DNA from: Symsagittifera roscoffensis
Lineage: Eukaryota; Xenacoelomorpha; Acoela; Convolutidae
Direction: 5' to 3'
Length of the DNA stretch: 64,000 nucleotides
Assembly (NCBI RefSeq): GCF_963678635.1
Contig: NC_087062.1
Location: forward strand, 67,505,415-67,569,414
Below the pieces are notes generated by a model, which saw nothing but the letters and a program-made list of their open reading frames with translations, did no database searches and had not been told where the DNA came from. Shown here piece by piece: positions 33,101-44,680 of the stretch; positions within the stretch are counted from its first letter, which is position 1, and each line of letters opens with the position of its first letter. Both the position numbers and the translations under genes were made by a program.

Positions 33101-36100
33101 GAAAAACATGAGCAGACAAATGAAAGTCCGACAACTCAATTTTCCCGGAAAAACATTCTGAAAACATACTGAGAAAAAAACAAGGTCCAGCTGGGACTCA
33201 AACCCGGACCTTAGGGTTCAAATGCGACCGCGTTACCTCTAGACCAAAGGGAAGGAATCTGGAAGTTGTTTAAGTTCAAAAAAGCAAGTTCAGTTTCATA
33301 TATACTTGTAAGAAAAACTCATAACGGAAAAAAGTCAAGGTTACAAGACACTTTCTCTCACAAGTGTCAATATCTTGGAAATCTCTAAAAATCTCCAATA
33401 AATTGCAAAGAATCATAAATTTTTTCAACGATTCCATAGCATTTTTGACTTCTCTCATAAAACTGCTGAGTCAATTAAACAAATTTCTGAGTTGTTGGAC
33501 TGAACTATTTCAAACAGTAGCGGATTTAGGGGGGGGGGGGGGTGTGGAGGGGGGGGGGGGGCGGACACTCTCCTTCCTCAGGGATTCGACCCCCTGCTGA
33601 CCCAAAGGGCCCCTTTGTACTGTTTTGAGATATCCATTTTTGGCTGACTGACCTTAAAATTTTTCTAAAGGCGCCTTTGGTGCCAATCTATACTAAGTTT
33701 GAGGGGGGAGCGCGCGACGCAAAAAACGCATTTTTTTTTGGTCGAAATTTTCCAAAAAGTGCCTAAAAACGTCTTTTTTTGGCTTTTTTACAAAAATTTG
33801 CCAAATTAGGGTCTTTCAAGTGGTTTGGGAGAGTTCAGAAAATCAATTTGGTCGGCCTAAAAAAAAAGGTCGACAAAATTTTCAAAATTTTTTTGAAAAT
33901 TCGCCCCCCCCCCCCCCCCCCCCGAGAAATTCTTAGATCCGCGCCTGATTTCAAAGATGGACAAAATATTGTGTTTAGTTCTTGAAGAGTTTTTGCTATC
34001 TCTGTTAAATTTTCAAGATCTTGGGGCAAGATTTCCTAAAGATAATGCGTATTAGCTGTTTGCCTAAAATAAGTTTCAAAATAAGTTTTTTATTGCACCA
34101 CAGAGCTGAAAATGTCAGTTATTTCTTTATTAGGAAGTGGAGATAATTGAGGGAACCAAAGTGGCACTGCAGCAGAAATGTGCACAGTCGTTTGAGCAGC
34201 TCTGCCGTCTGGAAGAAGCGAGGAAGCAGATCCTGAGAGACTTGGAACACAAACATGTGGCCCTAGACATCGACAATGAACAGGCCGAATTGACCCAAGA
34301 CAGTGCAGAGATCTGTTTCCAGCCAAACCCCACACGCATTAGCAAAGGGTGAGTAACATTGATATTAATAACACGCATAGCCAACAAACATTTGGAAAGT
34401 GTCAACGAATTCCTGGAAACCGAAAAATTATTATTGATGTTTGTTATCGGAACTTTTTCAACACTAGAGATTTAAGAAAAAATTATTAAATTTGTCATTT
34501 TGAAGCTCTTTGAGTTTCAAGAATCTTATGATTCACAGTCTTTGTAACCCAAAAGACAACTGGATTAATTGGTGAATTTTTTTTTCCACTGAGAAATCTT
34601 TCAAATAAAATCCACTTTTGAAAATGAACTTTAAAAACATTTGTCAGGCACGTTTTTTTCTCGCCATTTGCTTTACCAATACTGAAACAATCTTGAGACA
34701 AATTGAAGTACAGTACCATACGGTTAGATTTTTTACATATAACGTACATATACAGACTTTTTTAACATAAATCTCCAAACATTCAGAACGCCATATACTC
34801 GACTAGCTAAACATACTTAACTTGCGATCAAATTTACATAAAAAATGGTTATTTGAAATTTGGTCATTGGGCCATTTTACTGAAAAAATATGAGCGGTAT
34901 GAATTGATCGATCTATCTATAACACAGCACGAGAGAGCGTTTCGTTATTATTAAACTTGCCAGTTAATCAATATTTTCACAGTTCCACTTTGCTGAAAAC
35001 CTTAGTATACTAAGTAAAACTAAACAAAAAATGAAACGTAGTAAGGCTGCTAGTTTATCAGGGCAAACTTGTGAAGGTTTCGACATTTGAGTCGATATCG
35101 TCAATGGGGTATAAAATTTTTTGTTAAAAACTATTATTGCGATCGTCGAATTTTGATTGAATATTAAAACCACCCAGGGGCTGATCTAGGATTTTCTCGG
35201 GAGGAGGGGGGGCGGATTTTCAAAAAATTTTCGAAAATTTTGACGACCTTTTTTTAGGTCGATCAAATTGATTTTCCGAGCTCTCCTAGAGCAGTAAAAA
35301 GACCCTGTTTAGGCCAAATTTTCTACGCCGCAGGCAAATTTTTGAAAAAACAGGTCAAAAAAGCCGTTTTTGGGCATTTTTTGGAAAATTTTGACAAAAA
35401 AAAATTGCGTTTTTTTGGCGCGCGCTCCCCCTCAAAGTTAGTATATATTGGCGCCAAAAGCGCCTTTAGAAAAATTTTAGGGTCGGTCGGTCAAAAATGG
35501 ATTTCTTAAAAAGTACCAAAGGGGGGACCCTTTGGGTTGGCAGGGGGTCGAATCCCTGAGGGGGGGGGGGGGGGGCGTCCGCCCCCCCCCTAAATCTGCC
35601 CTGAAACCAGGCAAATTTTTGAAAAAACAGGTCAAAAAAGCCGTTTTTGGGCATTTTTTAGAAAATTTTGACAAAAAAAAATTGCGTTTTTTTGGCGCGC
35701 GCTCCCCCTCAAAGTTAGTATATATTGGCGCCAAAAGCGCCTTTAGAAAAATTTAAGGGTCGGTCGGTCAAAAATGGATTTCTTAAAAAGTACCAAAGGG
35801 GGGACCCTTTGGGTTGGCAGGGGGTCGAATCCCTGAGGGGAAGGAAGCGTCCCCCCCACTATATCTGCCCTGAAACCACCCATGCATAACTATTCCGATA
35901 TTCTTCAAAAGTCGGAACAAAAAGTCTGCTCGTAACGGAGCCGTGAATTCTTCGACTGCACTTTACACCAATTAAAATGTTTAGGTTGAAAAATTGATGA
36001 GTATTAAAAAATTCCATCTTTTTTCATTATTATTTTTTAAATTTTGTCCCTCCACATGCTAATTAAATTTCGCGCTATTTAAATTGTGCCATTTTTATCC

Positions 36101-39100
36101 CTCCACACGCAATTCAGAGACCTGTATTGTAATAATAAGACCACATGACCTGACTCAATTCAATTTTGAGCGATGTAACCCGCCGCTTTTTGTGTTTTAT
36201 GAATGCAATATATCGTGCTTTAATTATCTCATTTTGAGCAAGTTAGCAACTTTCAGACTCATAATTTAAATAAAACGATCACAGCTAGAAAAAAATTCGG
36301 AGGTCGCAACAACAAGAAATGTTTACCAGAACTCTTCTTCGTTTCATCCACTTGAATGTTTCCATTGCAAGTATCTGCTGGTTATACATTCGGCTAATGA
36401 TGAAATTAATGCCCTATAATAGTGCTTTTTCTTTGAGATACTCGCATTTATTTCCAGATCTTTGAAATCAGAATTATAATTGGCTTATATTTTTTTTGAT
36501 CATTCGGTCCTTCCCGTAGTGACAAAAATATATAAAAACCGATTATCTACAGTAAAATATACAATTTTTATATCTGCTGTAATTTTTTATAGTAAGACTT
36601 TGATTATGCAGTTTCATTATTCGATCATAAAGCATTTCATAAGCATTTCGTATAAACGTTATAAACGTATAAACATTATAAACGTTTTATACTGTATGTC
36701 TCCATTATAGTCTCATTTAAAAACTTTTCAGGTTGTGTACAGGTTATATATAAATTATCTATAGATTATCTACAGGTTATCTACAAATTTTACACTGATT
36801 ATATACAGATTCTATACATACTATATACAGATTATATACAGATTATATGCAGATTTTACACAGGCTATATGCATATTACTTACAGATTATAAACAGATTT
36901 TCTTTATACACTCGCCAATCAAATAATATGAGAAGGAGTATAATGAAATAACAATATAAAGTACGCTTTTCATTGAGATTTATGTACTGATATTTGATCT
37001 GAAAACGTTTTTTTTTTTTTTGAAAATCAGTTTTGTGGAAATAAGTTGCAGCAAAAATTAATTGCTCTATAACATTTTTTTGTTGATTTTGATTTCACAA
37101 AATTGTGCTGGAAAAGTTGATCTTTTTAAATTACTCTCCTTACCGCGGGAACCCTTAGATTGCAAAATTTTAGACGGATCTCTTGAAATTTGTAGCATGC
37201 GGTAAATAATTTTCCTCAAGTGAGTTCATCTCACTTTGACACTCACAGAAAGTTTTTCGTGATTACAAATTTTTGTTAAATTGAAAATAAAAATTAATTG
37301 AATTTCTGATTGGTCAAACTTGAAACTGTTACGACCTCTAAAGTTTTTAGGCACTATAAACAATTTATACAGATTATATACAGATTATCTACAGATTATA
37401 TACAGATTATCTGCCGATTATATACAGTTTTTTGTATAAAGATTTAATACTGACTATATGCAGATTATCAACAGATTGTATACAGGTTTTATAGAGTAGA
37501 ATAACTAATTATTTTGGCACTAAAACTCATATGTTTTTGATGAAAAAAATTCTATCTGTATAGTATTGATTATCGTTTGCAAAATTGTTGTAGATAAATC
37601 GGTTCTATACAAACGTTAATCTGTAGATTTTCTGTACATAATCGATTTTTATTCAGTTTTGTCACTGCGGGCTCTGTCATGAGGAACTTCCCCGTAGAAC
37701 ATGCTCAAAAATGAATCATAGAAATGGCAATGCAAGGAAGTTATCTGGAAGCGCAAATTACTACATTATAAAAAACTTAATATTCATCATTTGAAATTGT
37801 TGCACAAAGAAAGCCAACGGCAACTGCATTTGACCTGTGTGGGTGTTTCAGTCACATTACGCCCCAAGAGTGGGATGCTCACAGCAGATACAATAGAGCA
37901 AGGGCGGAGGCGGAGATGCAAGCTTCTATTGCTCTCAGAGGTGCCATCAACCAGACCATAAGACAGGTGAGGACCCACTCCATTTTTCCCTCTAGGCCTT
38001 ATGAATTCTTGTGATATCTGCTTGCACTATACCAATAAAACCGATACAAACAATTTCACCTGTTAACAAGTTTTTAAACGTGGAACCTCTCTGGTTACAA
38101 AAAATAAGTTGTTAAAAACCACTAAAGCTAAAACTTAGACATGATTAAGTTACCAAAATCACTCTGCATAATTTTTTTTAAACAACACTATTTTCGTTTT
38201 GTTTTGACTGTCAATAAACAAGTGTTGTAAATAAGCGACAAAATACTGTAGCCTAAGTGATACAATTTCCGAAATTTAAACAAAATGTACAAAATTTCAT
38301 TTTTTATCATTTAAATTTTATGCCCAGCAACTTGGATGAATGAAGGGTAGAAAAAACCCAATTCTCTGATCAAGTGTTATCGGTAATAAGAGCCTGAGCT
38401 GCACGCTAACCCCGAGAAAATTGCCCCCTTTTTTGTGTATTTTACCAATTCCGTCAAAATCCGCAAAGCTCAATTTATGAAACAAAAGTGAAACACTCGA
38501 TGATGATTGGCTGAAGCAATGTTGTTCAAAAAAGTTTGAATAACGCATTCAAATTAGAAATGATACACGTTCAAAAAACTTGAGGTGCTATCTAAAAAAA
38601 CTCCTCTTTTTTCAATAATAATTTTCAATAGAGATGATTTTTTGTTGATGTGTTTAGACAGCGAATGACGTGGAGGCACAGAAGGAGGCGACTGAGTACT
38701 CTTTGCGCAACAGAATTGCAGATGTGGAGAAGGCTAAGGTGGAGGACGAGTGGCAGAAGGATAGGGTAAGTCAGTGACGTCATGAAATTTTACATTACAT
38801 CATTCACATCACGTCAGACCGAAGTTCAAGACATTGAAAGAGCAATTCATCATTTAAGTTCATAAGTGACAGTAACATTTTTTCATTTAATTCACACAGC
38901 CAACGCATTTGAAAGATTTCGGTCAAAAAGGAGACAGTCATAAAGTAGTCAAAGTGGTGAGCCAATCAGAATCGAGAAAATGATTTTGCACGTTTGTTTT
39001 CTTATCTCGATTCTGATTAGCCCACGACTTTGTCTTCTTTATGGCTGTCCAATTTTTGCTACGTAATCGCATTTCCATAATTACTTCGGTGGGACCCGAT

Positions 39101-39994
39101 CAGAACCATTTTCCTGGTTTTTTCTAACAGTTGTACATTTTAGCAAAAATGAGCGCAGACTTTTCGTAACGAATGAAAGAAAATCTTAAAAATTAGCATT
39201 CAACTGCCTTGGCGAGCAGTATTTAAGTTCAGCCAACATTTAAAAACTCAAAAAGCTCACTATCAATTACCTAATAAAAGTTTCATTGGCATAAAAAAGA
39301 CATCGAAAAGACGGAAAAAGTCACAGCTCCTACCAGGAGTCAAACTACTAAATATTTTCTCTTCAAGAGCTTTTACAGTTTTACACTTTTAGTTGTTGAT
39401 CTTTCCAAATATTTGTGTGTTCACCATCAGACGGAGAAAGAGATCGCTGAGATGCGCAAGGACATCGCTGGTATGGAGCAGGCGATTAGAGACAAGGAGG
39501 CACCCCTCAAACTTGCCGAGACCAGACTGGAGAACAGGACTTGCAGACCCAGTGGACTGGAATTGTGTCGGGACAATGCCCAGTACGGTCTGGTGAATGA
39601 GGTCAACGAGATCAAAAACACCATCCGCACCCTCAAGGACAAGCTCAAACAGGAACAGTGAGTAGTCGTGTCTTTTTACCGTCTCCATTGATAAACCTCA
39701 TTTGAATGAGTAACCTTGAGGAACTACGCACCTTTTTCAACTAACGCAACGAATTCTCCCAATTAGATGCGGCTAACTGATGAAATTTTTTTTTTCTATT
39801 CAAGACACGAGCTGACGAATTGCGAGCATAATCTGCAACGAGTGATGGAGGACTTGGCCCTGAAGAACAACTCTTTGGCCCTGGACAAGGACGTAATGGA
39901 GGGCAGAAAACAATTGGACGGGGTCAATCACAATTTCACAAAGACTGGAACTTCGAGCCAGTACCACACCATGAAGAGCGCCCTAGCTGCCTAG
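30140..39994 (+). CDS. TEKT2: Tektin-2
   Basis: Seven coding exons: 30140-30297, 32434-32689, 34134-34348, 37852-37966, 38658-38765, 39431-39657, 39805-39994. All introns have GT-AG ends and every phase fits; the joined frame gives 422 residues, close to the ~430 of tektin-2. N-terminus M-A-T-x-S-K-P-S then D-W-N-T; exon 2 has P-L-D-V-A-N-Q-A-L-T-T-R-E; the tektin loop signature is in exon 6 (residues 323-332) as R-P-S-G-L-E-L-C-R-D, one residue longer than the usual R-P-N-V-E-L-C-R-D. The rest is Gln/Glu/Lys-rich coiled coil. Resemblance is best to TEKT2 (start, Q-Y-G-L-x-x-E-V, C-terminal L-D-x-x-x-M). Tektins form filaments in the doublet microtubule of cilia and sperm flagella. Introns hold a 200 N gap, two MITEs and several repeats. 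Head to head with RIB43A. Confidence 0.96.
30616..30634. repeat. (AT)n microsatellite
   Basis: Nine to ten AT dinucleotides in tektin-2 intron 1. Confidence 0.9.
30855..31050. repeat. Degenerate minisatellite GGTCGAGCACGGTCGAAACA
   Basis: Four to five imperfect copies of GGTCGAGCACGGTCGAAACA followed by 15-25 bases, in tektin-2 intron 1. The open frames on the minus strand here are made by this periodicity. Confidence 0.75.
31877..32076. other. Assembly gap (200 N)
   Basis: A run of exactly 200 N in tektin-2 intron 1; the round number suggests a fixed-size scaffold gap, so the true intron length is unknown. Confidence 0.99.
33187..33252 (-). repeat. tRNA-derived relic (SINE head or tRNA pseudogene)
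   Basis: On the minus strand TGGTCTAGAGG fits the Pol III box A consensus, and 36 bp on GGTTTGAGTCC is a one-base variant of box B. The 5' and 3' acceptor arms do not pair, so it is no working tRNA. Located in tektin-2 intron 2. Confidence 0.6.
33515..33947. mobile_element. hAT-type MITE, 433 bp, with 8 bp target duplication
   Basis: Ends are CAGTAGCGGATTTAGG and, inverted, CAGGCGCGGATCTAAG; CAG...CTG. The element is flanked by perfect ATTTCAAA repeats (33507-33514 and 33948-33955), 8 bp as in hAT transposons. Next to the ends are a G-run (about 33529-33560) and a C-run (33904-33923). No coding capacity. Tektin-2 intron 2. Confidence 0.92.
34545..34645 (+). repeat. Interspersed repeat, partial copy (ACTGGATnAAT family)
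   Basis: CAACTGGATTAATTGGTGAA then CCACTGAGAAATCTTTCAAA and ATCCACTTTTGAAA match the family in the RIBC intron. Confidence 0.55.
35035..35174 (+). repeat. TCGGAACA-hairpin repeat, diverged unit, 5' part
   Basis: GTAGTAAGGCTGCTAGTTTATCAGGGC starts a diverged unit that is cut at ACCACC by the second hAT-type MITE and ends at 35881-35926 with ATTCCGATATTC...AAGTCGGAACAAAAA. Confidence 0.65.
35175..35872. mobile_element. hAT-type MITE, 698 bp, internally duplicated, 8 bp target duplication
   Basis: Starts CAGGGGCTGATCTAGG and ends, inverted, CAGGGCAGATATAG; flanked by perfect AAACCACC (35167-35174 and 35873-35880). Inside, a 277 bp segment is repeated (CAGGCAAATTTTTG at 35331 and 35608). The inner junction (35558-35592) is a G-run, CGTCCG, and a C-run, which can fold on itself. 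It shares its body, inverted, with the 433 bp MITE. Confidence 0.92.
35881..36300 (+). repeat. TCGGAACA-hairpin repeat: end of one unit and next diverged unit
   Basis: AAAGTCGGAACAAAAA (35911-35926) closes the split unit; GTCTGCTCGTAACGG opens the next at once, with TTCTTCGACTGCACTTTACA and the box CCACACGCAATTCAGAG further on. Confidence 0.7.
36725..36905. repeat. Minisatellite CAGATTATATA (about 11-12 bp)
   Basis: More than a dozen imperfect copies of ACAGATTATAT in tektin-2 intron 3, preceded by an ATAAACGT-rich patch (36645-36690). A second block with the same word is at 37360-37495. Confidence 0.88.
37360..37495. repeat. Minisatellite CAGATTATATA, second block
   Basis: About ten imperfect copies of ACAGATTATATAC. 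The ~450 bp between the two blocks do not carry it. Confidence 0.88.
38933..39049. repeat. Long imperfect inverted repeat (hairpin) in tektin-2 intron 5
   Basis: Arm 38933-38980 (starting GACAGTCATAAAG) pairs with 38997-39049 (ending CTTTATGGCTGTC) with about six mismatches; the loop is about 16 bases. Transcribed, this gives a ~50 bp stem. Confidence 0.85.
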
Positions 39995-40534
39995 AAATAC
40001 CTAACACCATGCAGATGACAGGGCTGGATGATGAGACACAATTGAGACTGAAATATTAGTTCTTATTTACCAAAGACGTTTCAAATGCTGTGAACATTTT
40101 GGAAAGGAACCAATTCTTTTTTCTTATATGCTTCTCCTTTTGATCCTTTGTCCTTTATATTTCATCGACAGATAACAATGAACTGTAAAAGACTAATACA
40201 TCTATCTAATCAACCTAAGTGCAAAAAAGCCGCCTGTTATGCAAGTAGCTCAATGTTCGTCCCTAGTTTTGTGCAAAATAATTGAATATAAATGGATTAA
40301 GCGAACAACCGTGAGCTTTGATTCAGAGGGTCAGACACCACTTCCATAAGTTGCAAAAACTCAAAACGAATCAACACATAAGCTTGTTTTCCGAGTTTGA
40401 TTGCTTTACTTTTTTTGGTCATTCTTAATCTTCCTCACTCCACCTCTCCCCACACATCAAGTTTAAAACAAACAAAAAGCTGTAGTTATCCTAAATTGCC
40501 TAAAACGGCAAATTTCAAAACACCATAACTTCAA
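39995..40534. other. 3' flank of tektin-2
   Basis: Probable 3' UTR and intergenic DNA. No canonical AATAAA is near; AATATA (about 40279) is the best weak candidate. No other gene seen. Confidence 0.5.
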
Positions 40535-40881
40535 ACAAGACTGCTCGTATATCACGGTGAAGCCTTGAATGTTCCGATTGCACTTTAAGGCCAATTAAAA
40601 GCTTTTCGGTTTAAATTGGACGAAAAAATCTTTAAAAAAAAGAAAAAATACTTTTTCATTTTTTCTTCAATTTGTGCCTTCATACGCTTAAATGGATAAA
40701 CTACAAAAATGATGTATTACGCGTCTGTACTAATTATAAAACTAAATGGTTTGCCTCAATTTAATTTGGAGTACGATCTAATTTTCCGCTTACGATTGTT
40801 AAGAACGCAATAAATATTTTCAAAGGAGTTTTGACAAAGATGGATTCAAAACTGTACAGTAAAAAAATAGAGTTGAAGTAC
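40535..40881 (+). repeat. TCGGAACA-hairpin repeat, diverged unit (first of a dimer)
   Basis: CAAGACTGCTCGTATATCACGG, then GAATGTTCCGATTGCACTTT and CCAATTAAAAGC as in the copies at 160 and 35927; it runs straight into the unit at 40882. Confidence 0.8.
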
Positions 40882-41392
40882 AACAAGACTACTCGTATCA
40901 GGGCGAAGCCCTAAATGTTCCGACTGCCTTTTGAGGTTTTATGGAGCAGTAATAACATTAAAAAATTAAATGTAAGAAAAAATAAAATGAAATTTTTTTT
41001 TCTAAAATTTGAATTTTTTTCTTCTGAAAATCATCCCCCCACACGCCATACAAAGTATAAAAGGATAGATTTCGCTCCTTGAAACAAATCAAATACGGCA
41101 AATAAGCTTCTTTCAACCAATTTGGAACGATTTTAAGACGGATTAACTCTCCGCTCACGCGTTATTAGCGCGAAATATATCGCGCGTTAATTGTCCCAAG
41201 TTGGCCAAAATGGCAATCTTTAAACCCCATTAATTTAGGAAAAAAATCACAGGTGAAATATCTTTTCAATTTTGAGCTCAAGACAACACTACCTTTCGAA
41301 TGATAAAAAAATCCGTCAAAAATGGCTAGTTAAAAAGTCGAAATTTGTCTGAAAAAAAAACCACCCCGAGCACAAATATTCCATTACTTTCA
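40882..41392 (+). repeat. TCGGAACA-hairpin repeat, near-complete unit
   Basis: Closest relative of the unit at 2114: same 5' box, CCACACGCCATACAAAG, TTGTCCCAAGTTGGCC and the end box CACCCCGAGCACAAATATTC. It is cut within the last box by the start of the 1.65 kb duplication. Confidence 0.88.
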
Positions 41393-43043
41393 AGCGTATT
41401 TTGCAAATGGTCAGATAAACTTGAGCTCTGGCGACAAGCCGACAAAAATCACAAAACAAAAGATTGGCCGACAGTCAAATTTTAGGTCTAAGATTTTTAG
41501 CTAGCAAAAAGAACACGTTCTGGCCGGGTTACAGGCCTGGAAACCCGTACTACCAGGCATGAAACCTACTTCTAGAGTAAACATGCTGAATGAGAAGCAG
41601 AAATTTAATTTTCTATAAATTAGGCCATCGATGATTCAATGATTCTGGTAAGCAAGTTGTTTGCTTGAAAAAAAATGTTATAATTTGACAACGCTGAGGA
41701 GCTACTCGAATTAAATAGATTCCAAATTAATTTTTTTTTAATCAGTGTAGGCAATTTGAATCCAACATTTTTGGCTTTTATATTGTTTAAGTTTTTGAAA
41801 CACTTAAATCGATAAATTAGTTAAGTCAAGATTTGAACTTTGATATAATTTTTCAAAAATATGCTTTTGAAAGACGGATTTACAATCAATTTTCAAAAGT
41901 ACTTTCGAAAAACAATAGCAAAACTCAGATGTTCATTAAGCTAATTTATTAGTCACAATTTAAATGTCTATCATTTATTTCGTGAATTTTTGCACGCAAC
42001 CAGCTTTTGTTTATTTTTATTACAAAATAATTGACCTTTTTTATTCAGAAAATGTAAATATTTCTCTAAAATGGTTTCAATGAATATTTGATCGCTGAAA
42101 TGTTTTTACTAAATATTTGATCTTTTAATTTTTTTTTCAAAAAGTTTGATTTTAAAAATTGAAATTATATTTAAATTTTGATAGCAAACTTTAATAAATT
42201 AATGTCGAAGCTCAGATATTCAAGAAAATACTTAATCAGTCACAAAACTTAGTTCGTGAATTTTTTTTAAAACAACCGATATTTGTTTTTCATTCTTCAG
42301 AAAAATTTGGCGCGCTAAATATCTATTAAGGCATTATACAGGTAGTGACTATTTCGGCTACAACATCATTCCAATTTGAATTGAGGTCAACTAAGAGTTC
42401 CCTTTAACGAGTCAATGAAAACAAAAAAATACCTTACTAATTTTTTTCCCACTCAAAACTATGTACCACACACACTTCAGATAGATCATTTTAGTTGCAT
42501 TTCATTTTCAAAAAACTCGTTAATTGCTTCAGGCTAAAAGAACGCGCGTGAAGCGAACAAAAAGAAAAGACAACTATTAATCCTGCTGTGAAAAACTAAC
42601 CTTCTCTATGCTTCGCACTTATTCATGATGTGAGTAATCCCTCATATGGGTTTGTTGAAAGAGCGGTGAAGTCCAGTTTGTAATTTATAATTTATCGGAG
42701 TGTGATCATAATTTGTGGATGATGTCAAAACCACATAAAAGCTGACAATTTAAGACTTGAGAACCGAAATTCTTGGATATTTGCCGACCACAGAAAAGCA
42801 AAACAAGAGGTCCGCAGCTGCAAAAGTGTCCCAGCTGTCCTTCTCAACGTCAATTCGGAGGTCTCATAGGTCCCCCCTGTGTCTGGGACTGCGACTAGCT
42901 GCCTCCAGATAGGCAGAATGTCCCCCAGCTGTCATTCTCAACGTCAATTGAGAGGTCTCAGGTGTCTCCCCTGCGACTGCGACTACCACTAGCTGCCTCC
43001 AGAGCTGCAGAAGGTCTCCACCTGCAGTAATACAAAAAACATC
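41393..43043. repeat. 1.65 kb direct duplication, copy 1
   Basis: From TTTTGCAAATGGTCAGATAA (41399) to about 43040 the sequence is repeated at 43044-44680, 1652 bp on, with moderate divergence. Shared landmarks: ACACGTTCTGGCCGGGTTAC, TTTGGCGCGCTAAATATCTA, TTATCGGAGTGTGATCATAA, CTGCGACTAGCTGC. Its 3' part (from TGATGTGAGTAAT, about 42625) also recurs behind the BEL/Pao element at 50267. Confidence 0.88.
42810..43025. repeat. GC-rich ~95 bp tandem repeat (CAGCTGTCnTTCTCAACGTC)
   Basis: Two units of CAGCTGTCATTCTCAACGTC ... GACTGCGACTAGCTGCCTCC are head to tail; the same block closes copies at 44510-44680 and 50445-50575. It is much GC-richer than its surroundings. Confidence 0.8.
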
Positions 43044-44680
43044 AAACGAATTTTGCAAATGGTCAGATAAACTTGTGCTCTGGCGACAAGCCGACAAAAA
43101 TCACAAAACAGAAGATTGGCCGACAGTCAATTTTCAGGTCGAACATTTTTAGTTAGCAAAAATAACACGTTCTGGCCGGGTTACAGGCCTAGAAACCCGT
43201 ACTTCCAGGCATGAAACCTCTTCTAGAGTAAAAATGCAGAATGAGAAGCTGAAATTTAATTTTCTAGAAATCAAGCCACCGAATGATTCAATGATTCTGT
43301 TAAACAAGTTGGTTGCTTGAAAAAGATGTTATAATTTGAAAACGCTGAGGAGCTACTCGAATTAAATAGATTCCAAACTAATTTTTTTTTGAAAATCACT
43401 GTAGGCAATTTGAATCCAACAGTTTTGGCTTTTCAATTGTTTAATTTTTTCAATCATTTAAATCGATAAATTAGTTTATTGAAGATCTGAACTTTGATAT
43501 AGTTTTTCAAAATTTTGCTTTTGGAAGACGGATTTACAATCAATTTTCGAAAGTACTTTCGAAAAACAATAGCAAAACTCAGATGTTCATTAAGCTGATT
43601 TTTAGTGACATTTTAAATGTCTATGATTTATTTCTTGAACTTTTGAACTTAACCAGCATTTCTTTATTTTTATTACAAAAAAATTGACCTTTCTTATTCA
43701 GAAAAAATTAATATTTATCCAAAATGATTTTTACTGATTATTTGTTTGCTAAAATGTTTTTACTAAATATTTGATCTTTGAATTTTTTTTTTTTAAAGTT
43801 TGATTTTAAAAAATGAATTTATATTTAACTTTTGATAGCAAACTTCAATAAATTAATGTCGAAGCTCAAATATTCAAGTAAATACTTTATGAATCTCAAT
43901 AGAAATGTCTCTGATTTAGTTCGCGAACTTTCGAAAACAACTGATATTTGTTTTTCTTTCTTCAGAAATATTTGGCGCGCTAAATATCTATTAATGCATT
44001 ATACAGGTAACGACTATTTCGGCTACAACATCATTCCAATTTAAATTGAGGCCAACTAAGAGTTCCCTTGAACGAGTCAATGAAACAAAAAAAAATACCT
44101 TACTATTTTTTTTCCACTCAAAACTATGTACCACACACTTCAGATAGTTCATTTTAGTAGTATTTCAGTTTCAAAAAACTCATTTTATGTTTTTTGTATT
44201 ACTGCAGATATATTTACTTCAGACTAAAAGAACGCGCGTGAAAGCGAACAAATATAAAAAACAACTATTAAACTTGCTGTGAAAAACTAACCTTCTCTAT
44301 GCTTCGAACTTATTCATGATGTAAATAATCCTTCATATGGGTTACTTGAAAAAGCGTTGAATTTCAGTTCAAAATTTATAAATTATCGGAGTGTGATCAT
44401 AATCTGTGGATGATGTCAAAACCACATAAAAGCTGACAGTTTAAGGTTTGAGAACCAAGAGTCTTGGATATTTGGTCATCACAGAAAAGCAAAACAAGAG
44501 GTCCAGAGGTGCAAAGGTGTACCAGCTCTTCTTCTCAACGTCAATTCAGAGGTCTCAGAGGTCCCCCCTGCGACTGGGACTGCGACTAGCTGCATCCAGG
44601 GCGGCAAAAGGTCCCTAGCTGTCATTCACAACGTCAATTGAGAGGTCTCAGAGATTCTCAACGTCAATTGAGAGGTGCTT
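43044..44680. repeat. 1.65 kb direct duplication, copy 2
   Basis: Second copy. It has a short insertion at about 44180-44215 (TTTTGTATTACTGCAG), the reverse complement of the CTGCAGTAATACAAAA that ends copy 1. It leads into the BEL/Pao element. Confidence 0.88.

Noticed and set aside
33187-33252. Functional tRNA gene
   Set aside because: Box A and box B are present, but the acceptor arm does not pair and box B has a substitution.
36725-37495. CRISPR-like regular repeats
   Set aside because: The CAGATTATATA words are contiguous, imperfect and without spacers, and lie in an animal intron; it is a minisatellite.
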